From Phaeotremella fagi (lineage: Eukaryota; Basidiomycota; Tremellomycetes; Tremellales; Phaeotremellaceae): a DNA stretch of 64,000 nt. Position numbers and translations under genes: made by a program. Positions 11,001-22,506 of the stretch are shown here, in pieces (the stretch's first letter is position 1; every line of letters begins with the position of its first letter). Location: contig BCHU01000009.1 of assembly GCA_001599715.1 (NCBI GenBank), positions 1,054,001 to 1,118,000 on the forward strand, given 5' to 3'. The notes beneath the pieces are model-generated. The model had not been told where the DNA came from. It worked only from the letters and a program-made list of their open reading frames with translations, and did no database searches.

Positions 11001-11855
11001 ATGTTGCCATGGCTTTTGCTGCTAGATTTTTGATTCGACTTGCGAGTCTTTTGCCACATGCTGTTGATCTACGTCAAACAGGTAGAGATGTTGAACAAGT
11101 TGCCAAGATGCTTTCCCAAGGTGAGCAAATTCTCCGTGAGATCGAAACCACACCTAACGTCGTTAGTGCCCGGATTCCAATACTCCCAGCTACTCCGAGA
11201 CTCCATTGGCAAGGCTCGAAGAAGACATATCTTGCCCCCTGCCTCAAAAGCTGCTTCACCCAGTAAAGGTCCAATAGAATTACCAAAGCCAGAGGTCATG
11301 TCTACCGATACACTGGCTGGTACAATGTTGCCTCCTAGTGGAAGTTGGGACGATCTGCTTCCCACTCAAAACTGGACAACCAATAGCGACACAAATGGAT
11401 TGAACTTCTCCCTGCCGACAAGCGGGTCGAGTGAAACGGATTTCTCGCCTATGGACTTTATGTTGGTTGATCAACTGTTTACCAACACTGGAACGAATCA
11501 ATCAGGATTTGGCGGCAGTTACATGAACGGGTTTGGAGGTGATCTAGGGGCTACAAGTGGTACCCAAAGTGTCGGATCGGGATACGGTGTTGATCTAGGT
11601 GGCGCATCAGGTTTAAATGTTCCAGATTTCTCTTTCGTGAGTGGATGAGTGTCGAGTTAGATACTAAACGTGTGTTTAGCAAACCGCACCTTCTCCGTTG
11701 AATCAGAGTTTCGTGGATTCCGTATATACCAATCTTGATGCCTGGTTTCCATTCCCACCACTTGGTAAGTTAGATATCAGGTGGTATTCAAGGCTAATCT
11801 CAATCTCACAGAACAAGATGTTAATGGATTCCAAAACAATGGCGTATTTCGTTGA
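8064..11855 (+). CDS. Zn2Cys6 fungal transcription factor (cluster regulator candidate)
   Basis: The binuclear zinc cluster ACDFCHRMKMKC-x7-CNRCKDSGHEC (C-x2-C-x6-C-x7-C-x2-C-x6-C) is formed only after splicing an 8-nt microexon (8217-8224) that supplies the Ala and first Cys. A linker and a short coiled coil follow (RVRQVEGQMDNMQASLQELL). A long disordered region to about 9319 contains GRGRKRRKVDGE. The fungal middle homology region then spans many small exons (FFEGCLMYMPVFEPG, RSPFAITAILMVGAKVEDGS, VLLSAWGDTSWRPGGHALRM, GARVWLTLYKQEHE). The C-terminal quarter is Gly/Ser/Thr/Asn-rich and probably activating. The last exon ends NNGVFR at 11855. Roughly 950-1000 aa with more than 15 introns, so some internal exon edges are uncertain. 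It lies beside two sugar porters and a GH28 enzyme. Confidence 0.85.
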
Positions 11856-11958
11856 AACGTGACGGACATACTGTGATACAATATCCTGATTACTATAACA
11901 CTCCATTAATGCATTCCTCATCTATAAAAGTAACGTGTATGTGGACCATCGAACAAAC

Positions 11959-14900
11959 TTAAAAGGATAATGCTCTAGCTCTGACTGTTCCGAGCTGACC
12001 ATCAGCACCGACTCTCGAAATCAGCTGATGATCCAGAGCCTGAGCGTGGATGGTGATATCTGATTCTTCTCTACTGTGGGAGCCATCCTCACCATTTGAG
12101 GAGATACGACTCATGTGACCATAACGTGTCTCTGGTGGTCGTGTACCCGATGGCGATTTGAATGTCCAACCTGCGAACGCCAATCTACACTTCAGCTTGG
12201 TCTTGTCGTTACTCACCCTTTTCTGATTTCGAGTAAATGTGCACCATGGGTTTTATTGGCTAAAAGGGGATCTTTCGTAACATCCCCGGCGCCATTTGCA
12301 GCGGCCAGAGGCTAGCAATCAGTGACGAACCATGAAAATCCCTCACCTCATTTGGAATATCATCATCAAAATGACGCGTATCATCGTCAGATCGAAGATT
12401 CGGTTGATAAGGTGGAGTTTGAAGGTGAATATCTGAATGAATCAGTTGAGTTCATGGCTATGACCCACTCTGCCAATCGATATCTTTAAACCAGGGATGA
12501 GCCTTTAACGACTCAGCGCCATCCGATCCAAGTTTACCAAACATTGAACTCGAATTGCCATTTCTCGAGCCATCGCCTGAAGATAGGAAGCCTGAATTAC
12601 GAGCTTGTAACACTAATGAATTTGGTCCTGAGGGGGCACCAGCTGATGAGGGTTGACTACCAAGTCTGTCTTCTGGATCACAGATCAATCTCGTCATTAA
12701 ATCAGTACATTCCGGAGTGAGCCTTGGATGTGGTGGAAATTTCAAGGTCGTTTTCCAGTTTAAACTGAAATCAAGTCAGTGGAGGTAGGAATATTCGTGC
12801 TAAGGTAACTAACATTTTCTGTCTTGTGATGTGACGCTTGGCTATTAGCAGAGCTTTGTTAGTCCACTTACCGAACTACTAACGAATGGTGGATAACCAT
12901 AGAGTGACTCGTACACTTGTGTTGTCAGTGGGCTTCCTTCGATGTTCACCTACTGATTATCCCTAGACTCCACCAGTCACAGCTGAAACCGTAACCTAAT
13001 CCTCGAATCACTTCGGGAGCTTTGTGAATAGTCAGAAAAGTACTTCATAACCGGAATAGATCTTACCCATATACGAGTTGGTCCTTTGTTCAAAGTCAGC
13101 ACAACTACATAAAATACTTCTCACTTACCCACAAACAGAGTACGCCAACTTTTTACGATTCTTATCCCTCCAAGTTAACAGACCCTTACCTTCGTCAACC
13201 CATTCCTTGCCCATGATACGTTCGAGCTCAGCCTTTTTCAATTTCCTAGTCTTACCCGAGGTACCGACAGGGTCTTCAAGATCGATCCCATGTTTCTTGA
13301 GTAAAGCTTGACGCTGCTGTTCATAGTACGAAGTATCATGTGCCCAATGTAGATCAGTAGCCAGACCGAAATCTGAAACCTTAATATGGCCTTCTGGGGT
13401 GAATAGAAAGTTGTCGGGTTTGATATCTCGATGGATGTAACCTAAATGATGGGTTTCTTCCAACGCTAGAATCATTTCTGCGATATAGAATCTCGCCATG
13501 GGTTCGGGGAAGATATCTCTATCGACGAGTAAGTTCAAAAGATCTCCACCACCCATGTATTCCAGTACCAAATAGAGATGATCCTTGTCTTGAAACGCAT
13601 AATGAAGCTTCACGATCCATGATGGTTTCGATTCGTCGCCTGGATTTGACGGTAAACTTTGTGATGCAGCTGCAGCGAGCAAATCCTTCTCGGCTTTGAC
13701 ATGTCCTTCTTGTGATTTTCGAAGCATACTACGATATCAGTAGCGGAATTTTAGCCTACTTACTCTGCTTTTCGAAGCTTTAAATCCATCAGTTTCGCAC
13801 TTCACAAGAACATACCTGTTTCATCGCCACCAATCTACCGCCACTCCTTTCCCTAGCTATTCTCACTACTCCAAACGCACCATGGCCAATCACTCTACCG
13901 ACCTCAAAAGCCTGAACATCAACTTTCCTTCTACGTTCCCTCAAAGCCCAGTTCTCATTCCGAGCGAGGTTCTCCCTCCTCGCCTCTTTTTCGTTCTCTG
14001 ACATGAACCTGTTCTGGGGGAGTGCGAACGATTCCTCCAAAGTCGCTAATCTTCTTGCACGACTCAGAACGTAGTTTCCAGGATGAACGGCTTTCGATCG
14101 AGGATGAGATGGTGGTTTCAAAAGAGCGTGATAGTATTGTTCGAAGAATAACGCTATTGACATGGCTTTTTCCAAAGTTGGTAGTGAAGGTTTGATCACT
14201 CTGAAAGGTAAAATTGGAGCTGCCTTTGGTGGTATGACGTTGACAGAGGTTTTCCTGGACACTGACGAATCCTGTATAGGTTTCTTTGGAGGGGAATGAA
14301 TAGGTATACCAGAGATTTCTTGGGCGATCCCCTGCAACGGGTCAACAATGTTACTCCTCGGTAAACCAGAAGGCATATCCTTTGCCGTTTCGACAATACT
14401 CGCTTCGTTTGGAGTTGGAGGTGAGGCAGGTGGAGGCAAAGATTTCTTCTTAATCTGTAATCCACCTTTTCGGACTGGAAACGGGGATTTACTAGAGTCA
14501 ACCTTTAGTGATGGTGGGTTCTGATCAACAAGAGGTGTGGCGAAGGGATTCACAAGGGGACTGGTTGGAGTTTTGAATCCTGATGGGATAGGATCGAAAT
14601 AGTTACTAGCAGGGAGGTTCGCGATGAGGTTGGGAGTCGATCTGTTTAGCATCAGAGTGGAAGGTCCTCCAGCAGTATTGGTTCCGGTGTTTGAAGACGA
14701 GTATATCGATGATGGCATTCCGTTCACGACATGAAGTTCTCCTGGAGTACTGGAATTGTCAGACTTGATATCAAATTTCTGCTCACGGTTGTATCATTGC
14801 TTGACCCAACATTCTACTCTTGGCGGTAGCCTCAACGACTGCTGCTACCGCTATAGCCTGTTGCTGTTTAGCCCTTGCCTTGACCAGTTCCTTTATTGGA

Positions 14901-15516
14901 TATGCCCAAGCAGGGTCTGTATCTGTCAGTGGTGACCAGTCAACAAATGTACCACCTAATTTGTCATTCACTCCTTCAACGGACCAGCGAAGGAGGAGTT
15001 CAGTGGCTTCTTCAAAAGTCGAAGCATGGAAGATATGTCTACAGTAAGTCAAATGCTTTTGGTGGACACATACCTAAAATCAGTTGGAGCACTTATAGTC
15101 CGTTTATCAACTTTTCTAAATTGCAATACGTTTTCAGCTTTCTTTTGTGCTCTCTCACCACCAAGAGCAGCGTTAGGGTCGACATTTCTTCGAGCCTGAT
15201 TCTCTTCATATCTAACTCCAATAAGATCATCCACCCCTACGTCCCGAGTCTTTGGTTTACGATTCCTTCTCATGCCAGTACCAGTCCCCGTCGCAGCTGT
15301 AGGAGCACCAACGAAGAATCTTGAATTTGATGCTAAGGTAATTCCTAGTCGTGATGGTGTGGATGCTACTAGACTAAGCAGATCGTTGAAGCCCGAATGG
15401 ACGAAATTCGAATTCGAAGGGCGGGTCGTCATCGTCGTCTGGCCTGAATGCAAATCAAGCTTCAAGTGTCTATCTCTAGATTCGGTACTGAAAGGGAAAC
15501 TATAATCAATGATCAT
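11959..15516 (-). CDS. NDR-family AGC protein kinase with N-terminal CRIB-like motif
   Basis: About 1000 aa. The N-terminal exon reads into ISAPTDFRHIFHASTFEEAT, a CRIB-type small-GTPase-binding consensus, across a clean GT-AG intron. A Ser/Pro-rich linker follows. The pre-kinase helix (ALFFEQYYHALLKPP) resembles the Mob-binding region of NDR kinases. Kinase landmarks: GHGAFGVV, LVAMKQ, a 14-nt microexon giving LRKAD, HVKAEKD, HRDIKPDNFL, VSDFGLATDLHWAHD with a long NDR-type insert, LAYSVCGTNSYMAPE, and [20 protein letters not shown]. The C-tail has SSSRHITRQKILNWK and hydrophobic motif LAFAGWTFKS. Stop at 11959. The start may be 15516 or the in-frame ATG at 15432. By family it controls polarity or septation with Mob proteins; whether it is a Cbk1 or Dbf2/Sid2 relative is unclear. 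Confidence 0.88.
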
Positions 15517-15943
15517 GCAGTACTTATATCTACCCCTTCAAAGTAGACCTTTGCCACCCGTGCATCAACAAACAACCCCTTTCTCGTAAGCCATTGCGCA
15601 TCAGCCATCAGGTTTGCCATCTCACGGTCCGCAGAGTTTTATTGACGTCACAGATCAAGATGAAACATGTAGGTGCATAAAAAGTTAAGAATTATAAGAA
15701 TCTATATCCGTTGAGGATCAAACAAGCGACAACAAAAATCCCCGAAAATATATCATACAGTGCAATATCATGTATGTGGACAAGATATGCGTCTTTAAAG
15801 GAACAATTTTGATAAAGTAATTCACTTGCGAACGAAGAAATTAACAGTCTATGGTAATATGTGTAACGGGAGGAGCCGTTCGTGAAACTAAAAGTGGAAA
15901 TCCAAGGGAAAGTAGAGCTGGGGATTGACGATATTTCTTCAAA
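15517..15943. promoter_or_regulatory. Kinase promoter with a perfect CRE (TGACGTCA at 15643-15650)
   Basis: This gap lies between the kinase start and the 3' end of the permease. It contains the full 8-bp palindrome TGACGTCA, a consensus CREB/ATF-type bZIP site, about 130 bp upstream of the kinase ATG. No coding frame is convincing here. Confidence 0.4.
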
Positions 15944-18339
15944 CTAATAATCCGTCTTTCCTCGGTTCTCTTCTGGGGCAAGATTGGATTTGGGTCCTTG
16001 GTAGTAGCGTCTACCGTGAATACCGTACCAAACCAGTGACAGGGCCAAGACGGCGATGGTGATTGGAGCCTGAGGTACGAGATTAATAGTGATCTCAATC
16101 GATATTTCCCTATACTCACAGCGTAGTTGAAGGTGTCTGCAGAGAGTGGGTAAGTTTCAGGGAATGACAAGATTGTGACTTCGAACAAGGTCCAGACAAG
16201 CCTGCTAGTGTTCAGCAGTGTACCCGTAACAATAGGAATGACTTACATGATACCATTAACCCAAATACCCAAGGCACCCAAATAAAATGGTCCTGGGGTG
16301 AAGTTGACTTCGTCATGCGACTGCAAGAATATTAGAAACCTGGAAATACACCGATTTCCTAACTTACAGCGAACCAACGTCGGCAGACAATTGGAATAAG
16401 ATACGAAATATCGAGAGCAACGGCGCACTAGGTGATATTAGCTAAAAATCATTCAAAGCAACTGTCCACGTACCATACTGAAAATGGCGTTTACAGCGAC
16501 AAGACTTGCGAATGCAAGAACACCCATGAGTACACTGATGCAAACAACAAACCAAACAGCGAAAACAGGAGTTTTCGTAGTTTTGTTCATTCTTCCGAGC
16601 ACGCCTCGATCTGGGAAGGCTCCGTCACGAGAGAAAGCGAAAACGGTTCTCGAGTTTGCTTGTAAAGCCGTTTGAACAGTGAACATGGCGATCAAGCTGT
16701 CGGCGGTCGATGAGTAAATTTTTACTTCATTTGATCAAAAAGCAGCTTACCAAACGAATGACCAAAGAACCATGGATCCTGCTGTTCCCATACGTAGATA
16801 CATGATACCCAAGAAGGCGTTTCCACTGGCACCGGGAAGTTCAGATGGATCTCCGGCGCAGATGCAGAGTACGATATTGAGGAGCCATCCGAAAATCTGT
16901 GTTGATGTCAGAAACCCATCTACTGATTGTAAAACCACTTACTCCGGTTCCTAGGACAGCGACAAAGATGGCAACAGGAGCGGCAATGGCAGCTCGATGA
17001 ACCTCCTCACTGATATGGGCAGCGGCATCGTAGTCTGATTTCCAACGTTAGGCAACCTTTAATGGTAAGTATCATACTCACCCGTCATTGTCCACTGAAC
17101 TGAGAGAAGACCAAGGAGGAAAGCAAGCCCGTTACTTTCCCAACCAGAGTTGTTGACTACTTCTGTGAAAATGTAGCCTCCCGAGTGCATCTCTTCACGA
17201 GGGGTTGTAGCGAGAAGAGTGATGACGATGACCAAAGCGGACTGAAGCCTTTCAGAAATCGTCCAGTCTCGATTCAGCAGTAAGACTCACCCCGACATTG
17301 ATGAATACAAAGTAACGTGTCATCCGAGCAAGCCATTTGGTGGAAACAGAGCTTCGACCCAGTCAGAAAACTTTCAGCATGAAGAAAAGAGGCAGCTCAC
17401 TTGAGAAGACCATGGAAGATAAGTAATCCTACGTAAAGCAGGAACTGATGATAAACTTGAATAGTATAGTCATCGCGGCAGATAACAACAGCACCCAAAA
17501 TCATCTTCAAATATTAGCGACGAGTAGGACAAAATACTCACGCCTGACAGAGCCCATTCAGTTGAAGCAACTCCAGCCACCTGACCGAGAATATTCAGAT
17601 AACCAACGACCCAACCAACACTGGACTGATTAGCCAAAATTTTTCATCTCACAAAACAACCTACATTGGTCGATAAGCTCTTGGTACAAGACTTGCGGAT
17701 GCCTGGGAAGTCAGTTGAAGAACTCAACATCAATGCTTACAGTATAAAGACCTCCAGCAGTGGGATAAGCGGATACAATTTCAGCGATTGAAGCACCCAA
17801 GCTGACGTTCACTACGATGGGAGTTAGTGACCAAAATCATTCGAAAACCAAAAAAACTGACTGATTGAACCAATCAACCAACACCACCTAGATTGGAGGT
17901 GAGTACGCGCTTGTAAAAATCATGAGAAGAACTTACACGGCAGAGGCAACACCACCAAGTGAAATTGGTGTGGTGATAGTACTAGCAATAGAAGCGGTCA
18001 TTCTACAGCGAAATAGATCAGTCCAAGGTTTTCCTATCGGCGACTGCGGACGTACCCCATAATACTGATAGCCAAATTAAGTCAGCAGTCTCCCATTAAC
18101 GTCACTATAGTACACTCACCTCATAGCAAACGAAAATGTCTCGACGTTACCGAATTCTCTAACAAATTCTGACTTGTAGCTTGAAACCCGCGTCAGTACC
18201 TGATCACGGAATGCTCGTGTGACTTGACTTACCCAAGTTTTGCGAGAAGAGCATCATCATCGACAGATTCAGTTGATGCACTGATACCGAGTTCTGGGAC
18301 TGGTTCAGTTCTACTTTGTATTTTTGCAATATCGGACAT
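15944..18339 (-). CDS. APC-superfamily amino acid / GABA permease (UGA4-like)
   Basis: The gene starts at 18339 (MSDIAKIQSRTEPVPELG) and has about a dozen introns. The N-terminus LAKLGYKSEFVREFGNVETF runs into FSFAMSIMGMTASIASTITT, the hallmark entry of the fungal UGA4/HNM1/BIO5-type permeases (ACT family). Near the C-terminus are QTALQANSRTVFAFSRDGAF and LGRMNKTTKTPVFAVWFVV, the conserved TM8-TM9 region. The last exon, APITIAVLALSLVWYGIHGR, ends at 15944. Twelve membrane helices are expected, at the plasma membrane or vacuole. Substrates in this family are GABA, choline, polyamines or biotin precursors; I cannot choose from sequence. It is divergent from a Zn2Cys6 factor, a common arrangement for pathway-specific control. 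Confidence 0.88.
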
Positions 18340-18647
18340 CTCTGATGATAAAGTAGATAAGAACAATTATGATAAGGAGATGAGGAGAAAGATAACTCTA
18401 TCTAGTCTTGAGTTTAAACGAGAAAACGATGGTGAGCTCAAAAAAAGGCCACTAAGGAACGGAGTACGACAGCTCTGCACCAGAAATCCACGTGGCATTG
18501 AATTAAGCTTAAAATGTCCTAGTAACTCACCAAACAGCACCAAATCCTCTTGATCTTAAGCTGTGCAAAGAAATAACTCAAACAAACGTTGATTTTGCTC
18601 ATCACAACATAATCAACACATATCTTCAGTCCAACCACATTGATATC
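18340..18647. promoter_or_regulatory. Shared permease / Zn2Cys6 promoter with CCACGTGG (18488-18495)
   Basis: This 308-bp divergent promoter holds a centrally placed perfect CCACGTGG palindrome. No paired CGG triplets of zinc-cluster type were found. A long apparent frame on the plus strand (18224-18553) is mostly antisense of the permease 5' end and is not coding. Confidence 0.4.
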
Positions 18648-20640
18648 ATGGCAAGTAACTGCTCATGAGACCCTGGGGATACAATCTGACAATCATCTAG
18701 AGCGAGAGCGGAAGACCTCCTAAGCGACCCAAAGTCTTCAGAGCTTGTCAATCTTGTGTCGCATCGAAGACACGTTGCGAAGATGTCACTTCTGAGGGCT
18801 GTCTACTATGTCGGAAGAAGAACAGGATATGCACCTTCTCAGGAGAATCTCGAGAAGCCTCGGCTGATGGACCATCTTGGGCTGCAATGGAGGATGTGAA
18901 GAATCGTCTGGAACAGGTTGAAATTTGGTCGCGACATTTAGAAGAGAGATTGAGGGAAGTCGAGGTTCAAAAAGCTTCACCCGCTGCTTCTTTTCCAGGC
19001 AATCAAAGTTCGGCCACTCCTCTAGGTTCTCGCCCACGTCCTGTCGATTTATTGCAGTCCAAAGTCCTGGGGACTGAGATGACTGCTCCTTTACACTTTG
19101 ACGAACGTCTCTTCAGTGCAACCAACCCATCCAAATATCCAGATGTCGTTTCAAGAGGTTTGATTACGAAAGAGCAAGTGGACATGTCATTTCAATTGTG
19201 AGTCTTGACATTTCCTGAAAAACTGACTGATTTCAGGTTCAAATATCGCTTTTCACGTTTTTTGCCCTTACCCCCCTTCCTCCTTTCAACCACACCAACA
19301 CCTACTCATCCGTTTGTGATCGTCGCTATCCTCGTGCACGTCTCATCGGTTTCAGTTCCGGGATTAGAAGAGCTGGTAGACGAAAGTCTGTCTTATGCAA
19401 TGACTGGTGCTGTTGGGAATGACACTATACTAGCTCTCTTGATCCTTTCTCTTGCTCCGATGAATGTCACAGATGTGACTCACGCACCTCCTACCAGTCT
19501 TCGTCTCATTTCCATGGCCTATCAGATAGGGTTTGGACTTGGTTTGGAAAACAAAACTCGTCTACTCGATCATCCATCAGTGAATCTGACTGATCATTGG
19601 TGGAAGGACAAATATGAGGAACTGTTACTCGTAGGTTGATTCCGTAGTAACTGAAATCGACGCTGACCCCGATATTAGTGGGAAGCCGTAAAAAATCGCT
19701 ACAACATGTACGTATATCGCATGTTCAATACTGATCTTCCCAGTCTTCATCTGATGTTCGCAAGGACTGCAACATCACTTTCTTCCATTGCCAATCGTCT
19801 ACCGAAACATCATTCGGACAACATTTCTGAAGCGACTAAACATGTACAAGCAGAAGCCAAGTTGATTGATATCACACGCGCTTTGAACGAAACTCTGGCA
19901 TCATTTGAAGTCATGGCATTTGATCGGGAAACTCCTTGGCAAAACATATTCAGTTTGTGGGAATCCTTCGCTCTTTCAACTCAAACTTTCCGCAAAGAAG
20001 TCAAATCCATGAGTCGTAAGTGCAAATGATCAAAGATCTTGACTGACACCTAGCTATGCTCACATACGATTCACAGTGTCTGGAATACTGTCTTGCCGTT
20101 CGAGTGTCTAGTTTTTTCCAACGTCTTCCGAGTCCGGTGCCCATCGTAGAGCGATTTCAGTCTTTAGGATGGATGGGAAAAACGGTTCTCAGCGTCAGCG
20201 AAGCACTATTGGGGTTATGGAATTCAATCACCGCAGATCAAATCGCTTCAACGCCTTTCTACATCATACTCGTCACCACAATGTGTATAGGAACATCTCT
20301 TCGTCGCGCTCAATACATTGAAAAAGTCTCGCCAAAAGATCTAATATACGATGATCTTGACCTATTGATGGAAGCAGATACAAAAATGAGGGCATTAGGA
20401 GGGATTCCCGCCATGTTCTTGTCAAGACTGAAGCAAGCGTTGGGTGGATGGAATCTCTCAAATCGAGATCACAACCTCACCGATCAAGTCAACAACCCGA
20501 TTATACCAGATTTAATGTCAGCAGAGACTTTCTTCAGTAATTTTGATTGGGATATGTTCGTTCCAGATGGTGGGGAGCTGTTCCCGATGGATACGATACC
20601 GGCAAATGTGAATGGGTTCAACTTTAATCAGTATCAGTGA
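18648..20640 (+). CDS. Zn2Cys6 fungal transcription factor divergent from the permease
   Basis: Five exons give 605 aa. The first coding exon is only the ATG (18648-18650), followed by a 50-nt GC-AG intron (18651-18700) with donor GCAAGT. Exon 2 then encodes SESGRPPKRPKVFRACQSC, and the zinc cluster reads ACQSCVASKTRC-x7-CLLCRRKNRIC. A short coiled coil follows (NRLEQVEIWSRHLEERLREV). The remaining exons (19237-19630, 19679-20015, 20054-20640) keep frame and encode a fungal middle homology region with landmarks such as ILVHVSSVSVPGLEELV and MAYQIGFGLGLENKTRLL. The acidic, aromatic C-terminus SAETFFSNFDWDMFVPDGGE is a likely activation domain. Position suggests control of the neighbouring permease; ARO80/UGA3-type regulators are analogues, not proven homologues. 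Confidence 0.87.
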
Positions 20641-21126
20641 AGGAGGGTGGGGTTCTGGAATCATGCTAATCGTCAATCGAATACACAAATTCTATCATTC
20701 CTTCCCAGATTTCCGTTTCTGTGATTTCACGTAGATGGCGGTAGTATACGAGGCAAATTTCTATGGTTTTGCAACATTTAGTTCAGAAAATTATCGTTAC
20801 TTTTAGTCGGTTGGGTTGTTCATATTCGTCCCGTATCGAATTGTGTTGGAATTGAACTTGTACACTTCTACTAACCATGCATCGTTCTGAAATTTGAATC
20901 CACTTATGTACTTGTACAAAACACTGACGAAACGGATGCGCCCCGCACGTTCCGAAAAGTTGGAGCACGGTGGCCGAAGAAATGATAAATAATTCGATGA
21001 CCGACATAGCTGCGTTTTGAAAGGTTTGAAAAGGAGGATACAGTCTCAGCCAATACAGCATCTTGACGTTTAACAGGAGATCACTCTTGATTGCAATCCT
21101 TTGATTCAATCTACAACAACACGAAC
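20641..21126. other. Intergenic, SYLF gene upstream region
   Basis: No gene supported. A 122-codon minus-strand frame at 20783-21151 is Cys/Val/Ile-rich, overlaps the start of the next gene and lacks any domain, so it is not counted. No notable repeat or motif seen. Confidence 0.5.
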
Positions 21127-22506
21127 ATGACCGCACCACCACCACCACCAAGACGAAATGTCAACTTACCTTCTTCCAGTAAACCATCAACTCCAGATGG
21201 TAAACCCACGTTTGCACAATCCATGAAAGCTAAAGGCAGTATATGGGGTAAAGTAGCTATGGAGAAGGGAGTCAAATTAAGTGATAATATCGGTGGAAGG
21301 ATTAACACTGTCGCTGGGAAAATGGGTAGTGAAGCGTTCTGGCCAGTTTCTGGGGATTTGGCAAGTGAGATGGATAAATGTGCGAGAATACTGCGGGCTT
21401 TTACTGGTACGTCCGTACGACAGTACTTCAACTGACTGTTTAGTCACTGGAGTTGACGCTGAAGCTACTCCATCAACGAAGAAAGGTAAAGCAGTCAAGG
21501 AGTTGGTGACGATACCACCCTCGGTCATTTCTGAAGCCAAGGGATTGGTCATTTTTACGTCAATGAGAATGGGAATGGCTCCTTTCGGTGGTGCTGGTGG
21601 ATCTGGGGTTATTGTTGCCAAGCTACCAGATGGAAGTGAGTGTTGTCTCCAGAGCCTCTGACCAACCTTTCTCAGCTTGGTCAGCGCCCGCCTCGATATC
21701 TCCAAACAATGTATCAGCTGGTGTAAGTGATCCAATGACTGCTGACGATAAACTGACGATTCCAGTTGATGATCGGTTTCGATGTTTACGATGCAGTCCT
21801 AGTCATTCGTTCCGACAAAGCCCTCCAAACTTTCTCAACCCACAAGGTGACTTTAGGAACAGATATCGCTGTCGTTGCTGGACCGTTAGGTGCAGGTGGA
21901 GCTATGGAGGTTGGGATTGATAAAGCACCAGTGTTTAGTTATGTAAGAAGTCGAGGTCTTTATGCTGGTGTTCAAGCTGTTGGACAGGTTTTTGTTGAGA
22001 GGTTCGATGAAAACGCTGCTATGTATGCGTGGCCTGGGGTCAAGGCTGGCGATATTGTGAGTACATCCCCCATTTAGAAGATGATACTTACATTTGACAG
22101 ATCTCTGGTAAAGTTCGAGTTCCACATGAAGCTGCTTCTTTAATGCGAGCTTTACGGGATGCGGAACTTGGTCGAGCTGCTGCTACTCTCACTCCACCAG
22201 CGTATGAATTCGAGCAAGCGCAACAGGTGGGTAGTGTAGTTGGAGGCAAAGATTGTGACTAACCTCGAGTAGGAAACCGAGTCACCAGCTTATGAAAGAG
22301 AAAAGGATGTTATAATCAGTCCGACTTTGGACCCGTCTCATGCAGCGGATACAGAGAAGGTAGCAATCATTAGTCCAACGTTGGACAACGAGGAGATTCG
22401 GCAACAACCCGTAGAACCAAAGGCAACAATAGAACCAGAACTAGACGATCATGAGTTTTCAGAATCAAAGGCAACCACAGATCCACTAGAAAAACACGAG
22501 TTTTGA
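21127..22506 (+). CDS. SYLF-domain (Ysc84/SH3YL1-like) protein
   Basis: The protein starts MTAPPPPPRRNVNLP, a proline-rich leader that could bind SH3 domains. The SYLF (DUF500) lipid-binding domain fills the middle: AKMGSEAFWPVSGD-type start (seen as GKMGSEAFWPVSGDL), IPPSVISEAKGLVIFTSMRM, GGAGGSGVIVAKLPDG, WSAPASISPNNVSAG, MIGFDVYDAVLVIRSDKALQ, THKVTLGTDIAVVAGPLGAG, KAPVFSYVRSRGLYAGVQ and AWPGVKAGDI. Six exons of which the small ones restore frame exactly. The C-terminal tail is acidic and degenerate-repeat-like (ISPTLD occurs twice). Ysc84/Lsb4-type proteins link membranes to cortical actin in endocytosis, but they carry an SH3 domain that is absent here. About 385 aa; cytosolic or membrane-peripheral. 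Confidence 0.9.

Noticed and set aside
14727..14783. Separate gene boundary between the CRIB-like exons and the kinase
   Set aside because: The apparent stop after QAMIQP lies in an intron with donor GTGAGC, CTGAC branch and CCAG acceptor that rejoins the frame at TPGELHVVNG.
20783..21151. 122-codon minus-strand ORF, hydrophobic N-terminus
   Set aside because: Overlaps the start of the SYLF gene, no domain, Cys/Val-rich from CAA/CAC repeats on the other strand.
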